DNA of 35,716 nt from Nannocystineae bacterium (GTDB taxonomy: Bacteria; Myxococcota_A; Polyangia; Haliangiales; Haliangiaceae): the NCBI GenBank assembly GCA_007133195.1, contig SLNH01000043.1:1-35716 (forward strand). The letters run 5' to 3'. A program made the position numbers and the translations under genes. The notes under the pieces were generated by a model. The model ran no database searches. It saw only the letters and a program-made list of their open reading frames with translations, and was not told the origin of the DNA. Positions 19,131-30,389 of this stretch are shown piece after piece; the stretch's first letter is position 1, and each line of letters begins with the position of its first letter.

Positions 19131-20495
19131 CTACACGGCGCCGTAGGCGAGCATCGCCTCGGCCACTTTGACGAAGCCCGCGCGGTTGGCCCCGCGGACG
19201 TAGTCGACCGTTCCGTCCGGGCCCTCGCCGTAAGTCACGCACTTTTCGTGGACCTCGCGCATGATCTCGCCCAAGCGCTGATCGACCTTTTCGTGCGGCC
19301 ACGACACACGCAGCGCGTTCTGGCTCTGCTCGAGGCCCGAGACCGCCACGCCGCCGGCGTTTGCCGCCTTGCCGGGCCCGAACAAAACGCCCGCGGCCTT
19401 GAGCTTGTGCACCGCCTCGTGGGTCGCCGGCATGTTGGCGCCCTCGGCGACCGCCAGCACGCCGTTTTCGATGAGCGCGCGCGCGTCGTCTTTGCCCAGC
19501 TCGTTTTGCGTCGCCGACGGAAACGCGAGATCCGCCGCGACCCCCCACGGCCGCGCCCCCGGATAAAACGTCACCCCCGAGAACGCGTCGGCGAGCTCCC
19601 GGATGCGCCCGCGCCGCTCCTCCTTGAGCGCCCGCAGAAACTCGAACTTGTCGCGATCGAGCCCGTCCGGGTCGTGCACGAAGCCCTCCGAGTCCGAGGC
19701 GGTCACCACCTTGCCGCCCAGCTCGATGAGCTTTTCAATCGCGTAAAGGGCCACGTTCCCCGAGCCCGACACCACGCACACCTTCCCGTCCACGTCCTCG
19801 CCGATGCGACGCAGCATCTCCCTCATGAAATACACGGTGCCGTATCCCGTGGCCTCCAGCCGCACGAGGCTGCCGCCGAAGGCGAGGCCCTTGCCCGTGA
19901 GCGTGCCCACGAAGCGGTTCGCGAGCCGCTTGTACTGGCCGAACATGTAGCTGATCTCGCGTCCGCCCACGCCGATGTCGCCGGCGGGCACGTCGGTGTC
20001 CTCGCCGATGTGGCGGTGGAGCTCGACCATGAGCGATTGGCAAAACCGCATCACCTCGCGGTCGCTCCGCCCCTTCGGATTGAAATTCGAGCCACCTTTC
20101 GCACCGCCCATCGGCAAGCCCGTCAGGCTGTTCTTGAACACCTGCTCGAAGCCCAAGAACTTGAGGACCCCCAGGGTGAGGTCGTGGTGGAAGCGCAGGC
20201 CGCCTTTGTACGGACCGATCGCGTTATTGAACTGGACCCGCCAGGCGCGGTCGGCGTGGATCCGGCCCGCGTCGTCCTCCCAGGTCACGCGGAAGATGAT
20301 CACGCGATCCGGCTCGGTCATGCGCTCGAGGATCCGAGCCTCGCGATACTGCGGATTCTCGAGCGCGAGCGGCATCAGCGACTCGATGACCTCGAGCACC
20401 GCCTGATGAAACTCGGGCTCGCCCGGATTCCGCCGGACGAGCCCGCGCATGAACTTGTCGACCTCTTGTCGGACGCGCTGGTCGGTGACCTCCAT
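19131..20495 (-). CDS. gdhA: NADP-type glutamate dehydrogenase
   Basis: Catalyses 2-oxoglutarate + NH4+ to glutamate. 454 residues, the size of class I hexameric GDH. Substrate lysines and aspartate are in GPYKGGLRFH, PMGGAKGG and PAGDIGVGGREI. The nucleotide-binding segment is VSGSGNVALYAIEKL with ASDSEG at the end of the second strand, close to the SDSSG of the NADP enzyme of E. coli; NADP use is inferred from that. C-terminal NAGGVAVSGLEQSQN is conserved. ATG 20495 carries a TATAGT -10 at the leaderless distance. It starts 26 bp after the end of gcvP on the same strand, so it may be made from its own promoter and from read-through. Confidence 0.97.
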   Translation of the reverse strand: MEVTDQRVRQEVDKFMRGLVRRNPGEPEFHQAVLEVIESLMPLALENPQYREARILERMTEPDRVIIFRVTWEDDAGRIHADRAWRVQFNNAIGPYKGGLRFHHDLTLGVLKFLGFEQVFKNSLTGLPMGGAKGGSNFNPKGRSDREVMRFCQSLMVELHRHIGEDTDVPAGDIGVGGREISYMFGQYKRLANRFVGTLTGKGLAFGGSLVRLEATGYGTVYFMREMLRRIGEDVDGKVCVVSGSGNVALYAIEKLIELGGKVVTASDSEGFVHDPDGLDRDKFEFLRALKEERRGRIRELADAFSGVTFYPGARPWGVAADLAFPSATQNELGKDDARALIENGVLAVAEGANMPATHEAVHKLKAAGVLFGPGKAANAGGVAVSGLEQSQNALRVSWPHEKVDQRLGEIMREVHEKCVTYGEGPDGTVDYVRGANRAGFVKVAEAMLAYGAV

Positions 20496-20501
20496 CGGGT
20501 C

Positions 20502-20507
20502 ACTATA
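20502..20507 (-). promoter_or_regulatory. -10 (TATAGT), leaderless start of gdhA
   Basis: Minus strand TATAGT, then 6 nt (GACCCG), then the ATG at 20495. It lies in the 26-bp gap between gcvP and gdhA, so any -35 region would be inside the end of gcvP; no good one is seen. Confidence 0.55.
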
Positions 20508-20521
20508 TCCCAGCGCTCGCC

Positions 20522-23392
20522 TTACAGATAGGACTCGAGGGGCGGACAGCTGCACACGAGGTTGCGATCGCCGTAGGCGTTGTCCACGCGCCCCACCGGG
20601 GGCCAGTACTTGTGCTCGCGCAGGTGGGCGGCCGGATAGACGGCCTGCTCGCGGGAATAGGGCCGGTTCCACTCGGGCGCCACGAGGTCCACCGTGGTGT
20701 GCGGCGCGTTCTTGAGCGGATTGTTGTCCTTCGGCATCCGCGCCTCCTCGAGCGCACGGATCTCCTCGCGTATGGCAATCATGGCGTCGCAAAACCGATC
20801 GAGCTCCGCCTTGGATTCGCTCTCGGTCGGCTCAACCATGAGCGTCCCGGGCACCGGCCAGGACATCGTCGGGGCGTGAAACCCGAAGTCCATGAGCCGC
20901 TTGGCCACGTCGTCCACCTCGACCCCCGCCGACTTCTTGAACGGACGGAGATCGAGGATGAATTCGTGCGCCACACGCCCAGACGCCCCGGTGTACAGGA
21001 TGTCGAAGTGATCGCGCAGGCGCGCGGCCATGTAGTTCGCGTTTAGGATCGCGACCTGCGTCGCGCGCGTGAGCCCCTCGGCCCCCATCAGCTTGATGTA
21101 CATCCACGAGATGGGCAGGATGCTGGGACTCCCGAACGGCGCGGCCGCCACCGGCGGGTTCTTCTCGCGATCCCCCTGCCAGATGGGGTGCCCCGGCAGG
21201 TAGGGAGCCAAATGTTCGGCCACGGCGATCGGCCCCATCCCAGGCCCGCCGCCGCCGTGCGGGATGCAGAACGTCTTGTGCAGGTTGAGGTGGACCACGT
21301 CGGTGCCGTAGTCCCCCGGGCGGCAGACGCCGAGCTGGGCGTTCATGTTCGCGCCGTCCAGGTAAACCTGCCCGCCGTGGTCGTGCACGACCTGGCAGAT
21401 CTCGGTGATCGTGCGCTCGAACACCCCGTGCGTGGACGGGTAGGTCACCATGATGGCCGCGAGCCGATCCCCGTGCTCGGACGCCTTGCTTCGGAGGTCG
21501 TCCATGTCGATGTTGCCCTGCGCATCGCACGCGACCGCCACGACCTTGAACCCGACCATCGACGCGCTGGCCGGGTTCGTGCCGTGCGCCGAGGTCGGGA
21601 TCAGGCACACGTTTCGATGCCCCTGGCCGCGATCCCGGTGGTAGGAGCGGATGCACAGCAGCCCCGCGTACTCGCCCTGGGCGCCGGCGTTCGGCTGTAG
21701 CGACACGGCGGGGAACCCGGTGAGCTCGCCCAGATCGCGCTTGAGCTCGTCGAACAGGCGCTGGTAGCCCGTGCTCTGCTCCGGCGGCGCGAACGGATGA
21801 AGCGAGCCGAACTCGGGCCACGTCACCGGCAGCATCTCGGAGGTGCCGTTCAGCTTCATGGTGCACGAGCCGAGCGGGATCATCGACGTGGTGAGCGACA
21901 GATCGCGCTCCTGGAGGCGGTGGATGTAGCGCAGAAGCTCGTGCTCTGGATGGTACTTGTTGAACACCGGATGAGTCAGGTAGGCGGTCTTGCGGGCGTG
22001 CGGCGCCTCGTAGTCCGCGTTTGCGGACGCGATGAGATCGTCTAGGGGCGGCGTGTCGCGCCCGCAGGCAAAGGCCTCCAAGAGCGCCTCGACCTCGCGC
22101 GCGGTCGTGAGCTCGTCGAGCGAGACACCGAGCGCGTGGTCGCCGTAGCGCCGGAGGTTGATGCGGTGGCTGCGCGCCGTGACGACGATGCGATCGCAGG
22201 TGTGAAAGTCGACCGGAATGCGCAGCGTATCGAACACCGGTCCGGCGGGAACCTCGTGACCGAGCCTCCGCAGGCCCTCGGCGAACACCGCCGTCCACCC
22301 GCGCACGCGCTCGGCGATTCGCCGGAGCCCGCCCGGGCCGTGGTGGACCGCGTACATGCCCGCCATGATCGCGAGCAACACCTGCGCGGTGCAGATGTTG
22401 CTCGTGGCGCGATCGCGGCGGATGTGCTGCTCGCGCGTCTGCAGCGCGAGCCGGTAGGCGACGTCGCCTCGCGAATCCTTCGACACGCCGATGAGGCGCC
22501 CGGGCACGTGACGCTTGTAGTCTTCACGGGTGGACAGAAACGCCGCGTGCGGGCCGCCGAATCCGAGCGGGACCCCGAACCGCTGAGACGACCCGACCGC
22601 CATGTCCGCGCCGATCTCGCCGGGCGGCCTGAGCAGGGTGAGGGCGAGGAGATCGGTGGCCATGACGACCAGCGCGCCGCTGTCTCGCGCCCGGCGGCAC
22701 ACCGCTTCGTAGTCCTCGATGCGCCCGTCGGTGGTGGGATACTGCAGCAAGATCCCGCTGACGTCACCGCCGGCGAAGTCGGCCTCCTCGGGCCGGCATA
22801 CGCGGACGTCGATCCCGATCGGCTCGGCCCGCCCCTGCACGACCGCCAGGGTCTGCGGGTGACAGTCGTCGGCCACGATGAACGCCGGCTTTTTCGCCTT
22901 CGTGATCGCGCGGCACATCGACATCGCCTCCGCCGCCGCCGTCGCCTCGTCCAAAAGCGATGCGTTGGCGAGCGGAAGGCCCGTGAGATCCGCCACCATG
23001 GTCTGGAAGTTGAGGAGCGCCTCCAAGCGCCCCTGGGAGATCTCCGGCTGATAGGGTGTGTACTGGGTGTACCAGCCCGGGTTTTCGAGGATGTTTCGCT
23101 GGATCACCGGCGGGGTGATGGTGTCGTAGTACCCCATACCGATCAGCGAGCGGAAGGTGTTGTTCCGCTGGGCGATCCCTCGAAGCCGCGCCAGGAGCTC
23201 GTGCTCGGACTCGGGCGGAGCGAGCCGCAGATCCTCGGTCATTCGTATCGACGAGGGGACGGTCTCGCCTGTGAGCGCCTCCAGGCTCTCGGCTCCTACG
23301 GCGCGGAGCATGGCGCGGACGTCGTCGTCCCCCGGGCCGATGTGGCGGGAGATGAAGATATCGGAAGGCTCGAGAATTTCCCTCGTAGTCAC
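20522..23392 (-). CDS. gcvP: Glycine dehydrogenase (decarboxylating), P-protein
   Basis: PLP-dependent subunit of the glycine cleavage system that decarboxylates glycine and passes aminomethyl to the H-protein lipoyl arm. 956 residues, the single-chain form (E. coli about 957) rather than the split P1/P2 form. N-terminal [12 protein letters not shown] and MGYYDT are conserved; the PLP lysine is Lys706 in [30 protein letters not shown] and YPSTHGVFE precede it. The GTG start at 23392 is fixed by AGGAGG 8 nt upstream; no in-frame ATG fits. gcvT and gcvH are not in the window, so the rest of the system must be elsewhere. The gene precedes gdhA, linking glycine breakdown (NH3 release) with ammonium assimilation. 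Confidence 0.97.
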   Translation of the reverse strand: MTTREILEPSDIFISRHIGPGDDDVRAMLRAVGAESLEALTGETVPSSIRMTEDLRLAPPESEHELLARLRGIAQRNNTFRSLIGMGYYDTITPPVIQRNILENPGWYTQYTPYQPEISQGRLEALLNFQTMVADLTGLPLANASLLDEATAAAEAMSMCRAITKAKKPAFIVADDCHPQTLAVVQGRAEPIGIDVRVCRPEEADFAGGDVSGILLQYPTTDGRIEDYEAVCRRARDSGALVVMATDLLALTLLRPPGEIGADMAVGSSQRFGVPLGFGGPHAAFLSTREDYKRHVPGRLIGVSKDSRGDVAYRLALQTREQHIRRDRATSNICTAQVLLAIMAGMYAVHHGPGGLRRIAERVRGWTAVFAEGLRRLGHEVPAGPVFDTLRIPVDFHTCDRIVVTARSHRINLRRYGDHALGVSLDELTTAREVEALLEAFACGRDTPPLDDLIASANADYEAPHARKTAYLTHPVFNKYHPEHELLRYIHRLQERDLSLTTSMIPLGSCTMKLNGTSEMLPVTWPEFGSLHPFAPPEQSTGYQRLFDELKRDLGELTGFPAVSLQPNAGAQGEYAGLLCIRSYHRDRGQGHRNVCLIPTSAHGTNPASASMVGFKVVAVACDAQGNIDMDDLRSKASEHGDRLAAIMVTYPSTHGVFERTITEICQVVHDHGGQVYLDGANMNAQLGVCRPGDYGTDVVHLNLHKTFCIPHGGGGPGMGPIAVAEHLAPYLPGHPIWQGDREKNPPVAAAPFGSPSILPISWMYIKLMGAEGLTRATQVAILNANYMAARLRDHFDILYTGASGRVAHEFILDLRPFKKSAGVEVDDVAKRLMDFGFHAPTMSWPVPGTLMVEPTESESKAELDRFCDAMIAIREEIRALEEARMPKDNNPLKNAPHTTVDLVAPEWNRPYSREQAVYPAAHLREHKYWPPVGRVDNAYGDRNLVCSCPPLESYL

Positions 23393-23400
23393 GATGCATA

Positions 23401-23406
23401 CCTCCT
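23401..23406 (-). promoter_or_regulatory. Ribosome binding site AGGAGG of gcvP
   Basis: Minus-strand AGGAGG, 8 nt before the GTG at 23392. It decides the non-ATG start. The upstream leader (to about 23510) contains no recognisable glycine riboswitch. Confidence 0.75.
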
Positions 23407-23647
23407 CGGGGTGCCTCGCCGGCCCCCGGCGGCGGCCACCATACAAGAATCGGCTGCGCCGGGCTACGTGCCCCACCGCCCCTCCTCGCCGACATCTAAC
23501 TAGCTAAAATCAATCGCGTACATCGCTCCCGGCCGGCGTTTCGGGACCGGCGCGCGCGATCGCGGAAGGTGCGGGTGGCCCCGGCGTGCGGCATACTCCG
23601 CCCCCGCGCTCGCGCTGCCACGACCGCTCCTGCCGCCCGCTCACGTC

Positions 23648-25045
23648 TTGTCTACGTCGCCTTCGCCGATCGCCAAGCTCACCCGTCTGTCGCTGCCCGT
23701 CATCGGCCTCAATGTGCTCACGGTGCTCACGCTGGCCGTGGACACGGCGATGGTGGGGAGGCTGCCCGACGCCGAGCCCGCCCTGGCCGCGCTCGGGTTC
23801 GCCGGCCAGATCGCGTTTTTGCTCCTGGTCGCCATGATCGGCGTGACCGTGGGCGCGGTGGCCATGATCTCCCGCGCCTACGGAGCCGCCGATCACGAGC
23901 GCGTAAACCACATCCTCGCACAGTCCACGATGCTCACCGTGGTCGTGAGCGCGCTCGTCGCCGTCGTCGGCAACCTCAGCGCGCGCCCCCTGCTCGGGCT
24001 CCTGGGCGCGTCGCCGGAAGTGGTGGATCCGGCGCTGTCGTACCTGCGGCCGCTCATGGCGGGCACGGTGTTTCCCTACCTGATCCTGCTGTATGCCGCC
24101 GTGCTTCGCGGAATCGGCATCACCCGCCTTCCGTTCTTCGTGGCGCTCGGCCAAAACGCGCTCAACATCGCCCTCAACTACGGCCTGATCCTCGGCGGCT
24201 TCGGCATGCCCGCGCTCGGCGTGAGCGGCGCGGCGATCGGCAGCGTCATGTCCCAGGCCGTCGGCGCGGCCACGCTGATCTGGATTTTGCGCGCCGGCAA
24301 GATTCCCCCGCTCGTGCTCTCGCGCCCGCGCCGCATCGACGGCGACGTCGCGCGCGAGCTCGGCCGCGTCGGCGCGCCGGCCGCTTTGGACCTCGTGATC
24401 GTCAACGCGGCGTTTTTGTCCATCGTGGGCATGCTCGGTCGCATCTCTGACACCGCCGTCGCCGCCCACGGCATCGGGCTGCGCGTAAACGCGATCGCCT
24501 TCGTGCCGGCGCTCGGCGTCGCGCAAGCCACCGCCGCGCTGATCGGGCAGGCGCTCGGGGCTGGCGATGTGGAGGGCGCCAGGCGGACCCTGCGCGCCTC
24601 GGTTTGGCTGTCGCTCGGGGTGTCGGTCCTCATGGCCGGCGCCATCGTCGCGTTCGCCGGAAGCATCGTCGGGATCGTCGATGTCGAACCCGGCACGGAG
24701 CTCGAGTCCCTGGCCCTTACGTGGATTTATACCCTCGGCCTGGGCATGCCGATCACCGGCGTCTTCATGGCCTACAGCGGCCTCCTCATGGGCGCCGGCA
24801 AAACCGGCATCAACCTGCGCATCAACGCCGTGGCGACGTTTCTGTTTCAGATCCCCGCGAGCTTCGCGCTCGGGTTTTCCATGGGCATGGGCGCGTTCGG
24901 GATTTGGCTCGCCTTTCCCCTCGCCTTCATCGCCAAGTTCGCGCTCGCCCTCGTCGCTTATCGACGCGGCACGTGGGCCGTCACCGGCGTGAGCGTGCAG
25001 GGCGACCCGAGCCCGCCGTCCGATCCGCCGGCGGCCGAGCGCTGA
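23648..25045 (+). CDS. MATE-family multidrug/metabolite efflux protein
   Basis: Inner-membrane antiporter using Na+ or H+ to export organic cations or metabolites. 465 residues with about 12 hydrophobic segments in two MatE halves. The first half begins LTRLSLPVIGLNVLTVLTLAVDTAMVGRL with the typical P-x-x-x-x-x...VDTAMVG pattern; LGQNALNIALNYGLILG closes it. The second half contains FLSIVGMLGRIS, GLRVNAIAFVPALGVAQATAALIGQALGAG. A short hydrophilic tail (DPSPPSDPPAAER) follows. The start is a TTG at 23648 without an obvious ribosome site; a CATACT element lies upstream at 23592-23597. It is divergent from gcvP and convergent with the partner gene of the reductase. Substrate unknown. Confidence 0.93.
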   Translation: MSTSPSPIAKLTRLSLPVIGLNVLTVLTLAVDTAMVGRLPDAEPALAALGFAGQIAFLLLVAMIGVTVGAVAMISRAYGAADHERVNHILAQSTMLTVVVSALVAVVGNLSARPLLGLLGASPEVVDPALSYLRPLMAGTVFPYLILLYAAVLRGIGITRLPFFVALGQNALNIALNYGLILGGFGMPALGVSGAAIGSVMSQAVGAATLIWILRAGKIPPLVLSRPRRIDGDVARELGRVGAPAALDLVIVNAAFLSIVGMLGRISDTAVAAHGIGLRVNAIAFVPALGVAQATAALIGQALGAGDVEGARRTLRASVWLSLGVSVLMAGAIVAFAGSIVGIVDVEPGTELESLALTWIYTLGLGMPITGVFMAYSGLLMGAGKTGINLRINAVATFLFQIPASFALGFSMGMGAFGIWLAFPLAFIAKFALALVAYRRGTWAVTGVSVQGDPSPPSDPPAAER

Positions 25046-25071
25046 CCGCGCCCCGCGGCGCCTCTCGCCCG

Positions 25072-25644
25072 CTAAATGCGGGCGCGCAAGGCCTCGATGC
25101 CGGGATCGCCGTCGGCCGATATTTCGGCCGAGAGCGGCGCGCGCGGATCGCCGACGTGGCGGACGCTCGGCGTCGACTCCGGGTACAGGGCGCGAGCGAG
25201 CTTCTCGAGGTGCGGGGCGAGCTCGGCGAACGAGGCGGCGGAGTTATCCGCGACGAGCCGGCTCTGTACGCGCACCAGCGCCCGGTCGCCGCGGAACGAC
25301 AGCGGCTGAAGATCCGGCTCCCCTTGCAGATGGGCGCACGCCGCGAGCGTCTTGTCGAAGGCGGCGCGGAGCTTGTCGTCCGCGTCGCCCACCTCGTCGC
25401 GCTTTCGGCTGTACAAGAGCCCGGGCTCCCCGTCCTCCTCGTCGAGCCCGTAATGGGCGTCGTGGGCGATGAGCATGACGCCCGGACCGTGGTGGACGTG
25501 GCGGTAGTCGGCGACGTCGACGAGCACTCGCTCCTCGAGCCGCTGCTCGCGAATCCAGCGGTGAAACACCGGGATCAGCGCGTCCTGATCCACACGCGAG
25601 CCGGCGGTCACGAAGAACTTCACGCTGAGCTGTTGCAGATCCAT
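25072..25644 (-). CDS. Conserved hypothetical protein, partner of nitrite/sulfite reductase
   Basis: Function not known to me. 190 residues, no signal peptide or membrane segment. Distinct conserved-looking blocks: VKFFVTAGSRVDQDALIPVFHRWI, VLVDVADYRHVHHGPGVMLIAHDAHYGLD, GLLYSRKRDE, ALVRVQSRLVADNS. From memory, proteins with the pattern IPVFHRWI...DVADY.HV..GPGV.L..H...Y..D...GLLY.RK occur in several phyla as uncharacterised proteins. It starts 21 bp after the reductase stop, on the same strand, so it is almost certainly in that operon. Two closely spaced histidines (HVHHGPG) and the AHDAHY motif could be ligand or metal sites; this is speculation. Confidence 0.82.
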   Translation of the reverse strand: MDLQQLSVKFFVTAGSRVDQDALIPVFHRWIREQRLEERVLVDVADYRHVHHGPGVMLIAHDAHYGLDEEDGEPGLLYSRKRDEVGDADDKLRAAFDKTLAACAHLQGEPDLQPLSFRGDRALVRVQSRLVADNSAASFAELAPHLEKLARALYPESTPSVRHVGDPRAPLSAEISADGDPGIEALRARI

Positions 25645-25665
25645 GCGCCTTGTATCCTACGCGAC

Positions 25666-27924
<2,259 letters not shown>

Positions 27925-27957
27925 GCTTCGTGCTCCTATCAGTTCCGCTACTCGGAC

Positions 27958-27987
27958 ACTAGAAACGGCTAACGGCCGTACCGTCAA
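27958..27987 (-). promoter_or_regulatory. Promoter of the reductase operon with palindromic element
   Basis: Minus strand: -35 TTGACG (27982-27987), 18-nt spacer, -10 TCTAGT (27958-27963); the leader would be about 25 nt with an AGGAG ribosome site. The spacer contains the perfect 8-bp palindrome ACGGCCGT, inside a longer imperfect repeat of ACGG/CCGT. An operator in this position would block RNA polymerase. Confidence 0.45.
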
Positions 27988-28024
27988 GCAATTCTTTATC
28001 GGAATTTCGTAAAACCGCTAGTGA

Positions 28025-28552
28025 ATGGAATTCAAAATGTCCACGGGACCGACCATGCCCGGCTACCCATGCCGGATCTGCGGGGGGCACCACGACCTCC
28101 CCGAGGCCCTGTCCGCCGGGCTGCCCGAGCCCTGCCTACGTATCCCCCCGAGCGAGCGCGACGACCGCATCGTCCTGGGCGACGAGATGTGCAAGCTCGA
28201 CGACCGTCGCTACTTTCTGCGCGGCAACGTCGAGCTTCCACTGCCCGGCCGCGCAGTCCCCTTCGTGTGGACGCTGTGGGTCGAGCTCGAGCGCGTGCAC
28301 TTCAAGCGCGCGCTCGCGCTGTGGATGCGCGATCGGCGAACACGCGAGCCCGCCTATCCCGCCACGCTCGCCTCGGCGCTGCCGCACTACGAGCCCACCA
28401 CCGAGGGGCTGGACTGTGAGCTCATCAGCCAACCGGTCGGCGTGCGCTTTTCCGCCCGCGTCACCGCCGATCATCCGCTTTCGCGCGAGCAGCGCGAGGG
28501 GGTGGACCCGGCGCGGGCGCGGGCGCTCGCGGAGTCACTCGCTCACGCGTGA
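28025..28552 (+). CDS. DUF2199-like protein
   Basis: Uncharacterised protein family; 175 residues. N-terminal CRICGGHHDLPEAL is a zinc-finger-like CxxC start followed by LSAGLPEPCLRIPPSERDDR, LGDEMCKLDDRRYFLRGNVELPLPG, PFVWTLWVELER and TADHPLSREQREGV, which together match the DUF2199 layout as I remember it. The family has no known activity. Two start codons are possible, ATG 28025 and ATG 28037; the second leaves 171 residues. Neither has a strong ribosome site. It diverges from the nitrite/sulfite reductase operon across about 100 bp and is convergent with the large lipoprotein gene. Confidence 0.85.
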   Translation: MEFKMSTGPTMPGYPCRICGGHHDLPEALSAGLPEPCLRIPPSERDDRIVLGDEMCKLDDRRYFLRGNVELPLPGRAVPFVWTLWVELERVHFKRALALWMRDRRTREPAYPATLASALPHYEPTTEGLDCELISQPVGVRFSARVTADHPLSREQREGVDPARARALAESLAHA

Positions 28553-28607
28553 CCCGAGCGAAAACCGGGCGAACCGCCGTCGCCGTCCCCGCCTGCCGGC
28601 CGGCGGC

Positions 28608-30218
28608 TCAACGCGACTCAGTGGCCTCCACGCTCACCTCGTAATCCCCCGTCTCGCCGGCCTGAAACGTCGTCGCGCCCACCCGGTAGCTACCGGGATC
28701 GAGGGAGGTCTCGATGCGGGCATCGGTCGTGCCCGGCGCCGCGTCGTCGTTCTCCTCGATCACGTGGCCATCGGCGCTCTCGAGCACGAGGTAGGCGTCC
28801 AGGCTGGTCGAGCGCATATCGATTCCGACCGCGACCCGGTCGTCGATCTCGAGGTCGAAGTACTCGACATGGGTCCCGCGCGTTGGGTGGGTCTCGGACG
28901 CCGAGGTGAGAACGCTCGTGATGGTCTCGCCCACCGTGAGCTCGCTCACCCCGTCTATGGGCTCGCGAAACTCCGTGCTCAGGGTGTACCGACCTTGTCC
29001 GCCGTAGCTCGCGACCCAAAGGGTGTACGAGCCAGGCTCGACCGGCGCGACGATCCGCGCGGCCTGGCCGTGCATGGGCGCTGCGCCCTCCACCACCGCC
29101 TGCCCGGAGCCATCGGTGAGGACGAGCTGCGTGCCGGCCTCACCGGCGTGGAGGGTCGCCGCCAAAAGGCTCTCCTCCTCGACCTCGAACGACATCGGCT
29201 CGCCCTCGCGGTAAAGGCCAGGAATCTGCTGGCTGGCCAGGCCGATGTAGCTCTCGAACTCGCTGCCCACGACGAAGTCGTCCGGCGCGTCCACGTCCAT
29301 CCGCGTCGTCTGCACGGTGTACCGCCCGAGGTCGTCCCGATGCGGCGAGCTCACCGCGAGCTGGTAGTCGCCGGCGTCCAGCGACGCGACCACCCGGGGC
29401 TCCCCCTGCTGGTGCATCCCGTAGTGCTCGTGGTGTTGGCTGCGGGCCACGACCGCGCCGGTTTTCGCATCGACGAACGAGACGTGGGGCGCGAAGTCCG
29501 AGGAGGTGACTTTGGCGCTCACGATCGTCGGCTCGTCTATGGCGAACGTGTGCAGATCGCCGGGGTTGCGCGTCGCCGGGTCGAGAGAGCCCCCCTCGTG
29601 AACGAACCCCGTCGCGTGCGAAAACAGCTCGAAGTCCGTCCGCGCCGCCGAAGCGAGTTCCGTTTCGAGATGAAAGCTCCCCCGGGCGCTCGGCGACTCG
29701 CTCGACACGACGAGCAGGTACTCACCGTCGCGATCGGCCTGCGCGATGGCGCTTTTGTTCTGCTCATCCCCCGCGCCGGGACTGGCGGCCATCCCCGCCA
29801 TGCCGCCCAGCGCAGCGGCGGCGTGGAGATCGCCCATGCCCCCCGCCGGCGAACCCTGGCCCCCGGCCCCGCGCCGACTGCTCGACAGCAGCGACGCGTC
29901 GGGGCCGAACAGCGAAACCGTCGGCGTAAAGTGGGCGCTGTCCGCCACCGCATACAAAACGTCGTCCTCCTCGAGGGCGACCCGATAAACCCGGTAGGGC
30001 GCGCCGGCCACGGGCGCGGCCGGATCGGCGTCGGTGAGCCGATCGGTGATGCTGTCGCCGGGCGCGACCAGGGGGTCGGCGTCGCTCGTGGCCAGAGGTG
30101 CGCGCGCCGGGGACTGCGCCGCTGCCGGATCCGCCGGGGCGCCGGCGCACCCGGCCGCCACCAGACAGGAAACCAACGCCGCTCCCTTCACGAGTGGAAG
30201 CCATCGAACCATCATCAT
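28608..30218 (-). CDS. Large lipoprotein with repeated PPC-like beta domains
   Basis: Function not recognised; a secreted, lipid-anchored protein of 536 residues. Signal peptide MMMVRWLPLVKGAALVSCLVAAGC, lipidated at Cys24. The mature part appears to hold four beta-sandwich units of the pre-peptidase C-terminal kind, each ending in a G-x-Y/F-x-L/V motif: DGEYLLVVSSES, DAGDYQLAVSSPHRDDLGRYTV, EPGSYTLWVASYGGQGRYTL and DPGSYRVGATTFQAGETGDYEVSV. Between the first two lies a Gly/Met/Ala-rich stretch (GGMGDLHAAAALGGMAGM) and a His-rich SQHHEHYGMHQQ. No protease or other catalytic domain accompanies the repeats. Three consecutive ATG codons (30218, 30215, 30212) follow a GAGAGG ribosome site; the second has the best spacing. 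Probably a structural or adhesive envelope protein. Confidence 0.83.
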   Translation of the reverse strand: MMMVRWLPLVKGAALVSCLVAAGCAGAPADPAAAQSPARAPLATSDADPLVAPGDSITDRLTDADPAAPVAGAPYRVYRVALEEDDVLYAVADSAHFTPTVSLFGPDASLLSSSRRGAGGQGSPAGGMGDLHAAAALGGMAGMAASPGAGDEQNKSAIAQADRDGEYLLVVSSESPSARGSFHLETELASAARTDFELFSHATGFVHEGGSLDPATRNPGDLHTFAIDEPTIVSAKVTSSDFAPHVSFVDAKTGAVVARSQHHEHYGMHQQGEPRVVASLDAGDYQLAVSSPHRDDLGRYTVQTTRMDVDAPDDFVVGSEFESYIGLASQQIPGLYREGEPMSFEVEEESLLAATLHAGEAGTQLVLTDGSGQAVVEGAAPMHGQAARIVAPVEPGSYTLWVASYGGQGRYTLSTEFREPIDGVSELTVGETITSVLTSASETHPTRGTHVEYFDLEIDDRVAVGIDMRSTSLDAYLVLESADGHVIEENDDAAPGTTDARIETSLDPGSYRVGATTFQAGETGDYEVSVEATESR

Positions 30219-30389
30219 GGGACCTCTCAGCATCCTCGGGCTCTGCGTTTCGGCGCGGGCATCTCGCATGGATCGCCGATTGCAAGCGAACGAAATTTCC
30301 GCCATGCAACCCGATTTCCCCATGAGCGTCAAGCGTCCCGTGGGGAATTCGAGATGCCCGGGCTGCCGGGCGGGACGACGCGCGATGCC

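Noticed and set aside
23393-23510. Glycine riboswitch in the gcvP leader
   Set aside because: Read on the minus strand, the leader lacks the conserved core elements of the glycine aptamer; only a ribosome site and GC-rich sequence are visible.
30304-30332. TTGACG/TTGCAT promoter upstream of the large lipoprotein
   Set aside because: The -35 is good and the spacing is 17 nt, but the -10 is poor, and the gene could also be read through from the metal exporter gene; not strong enough to annotate.
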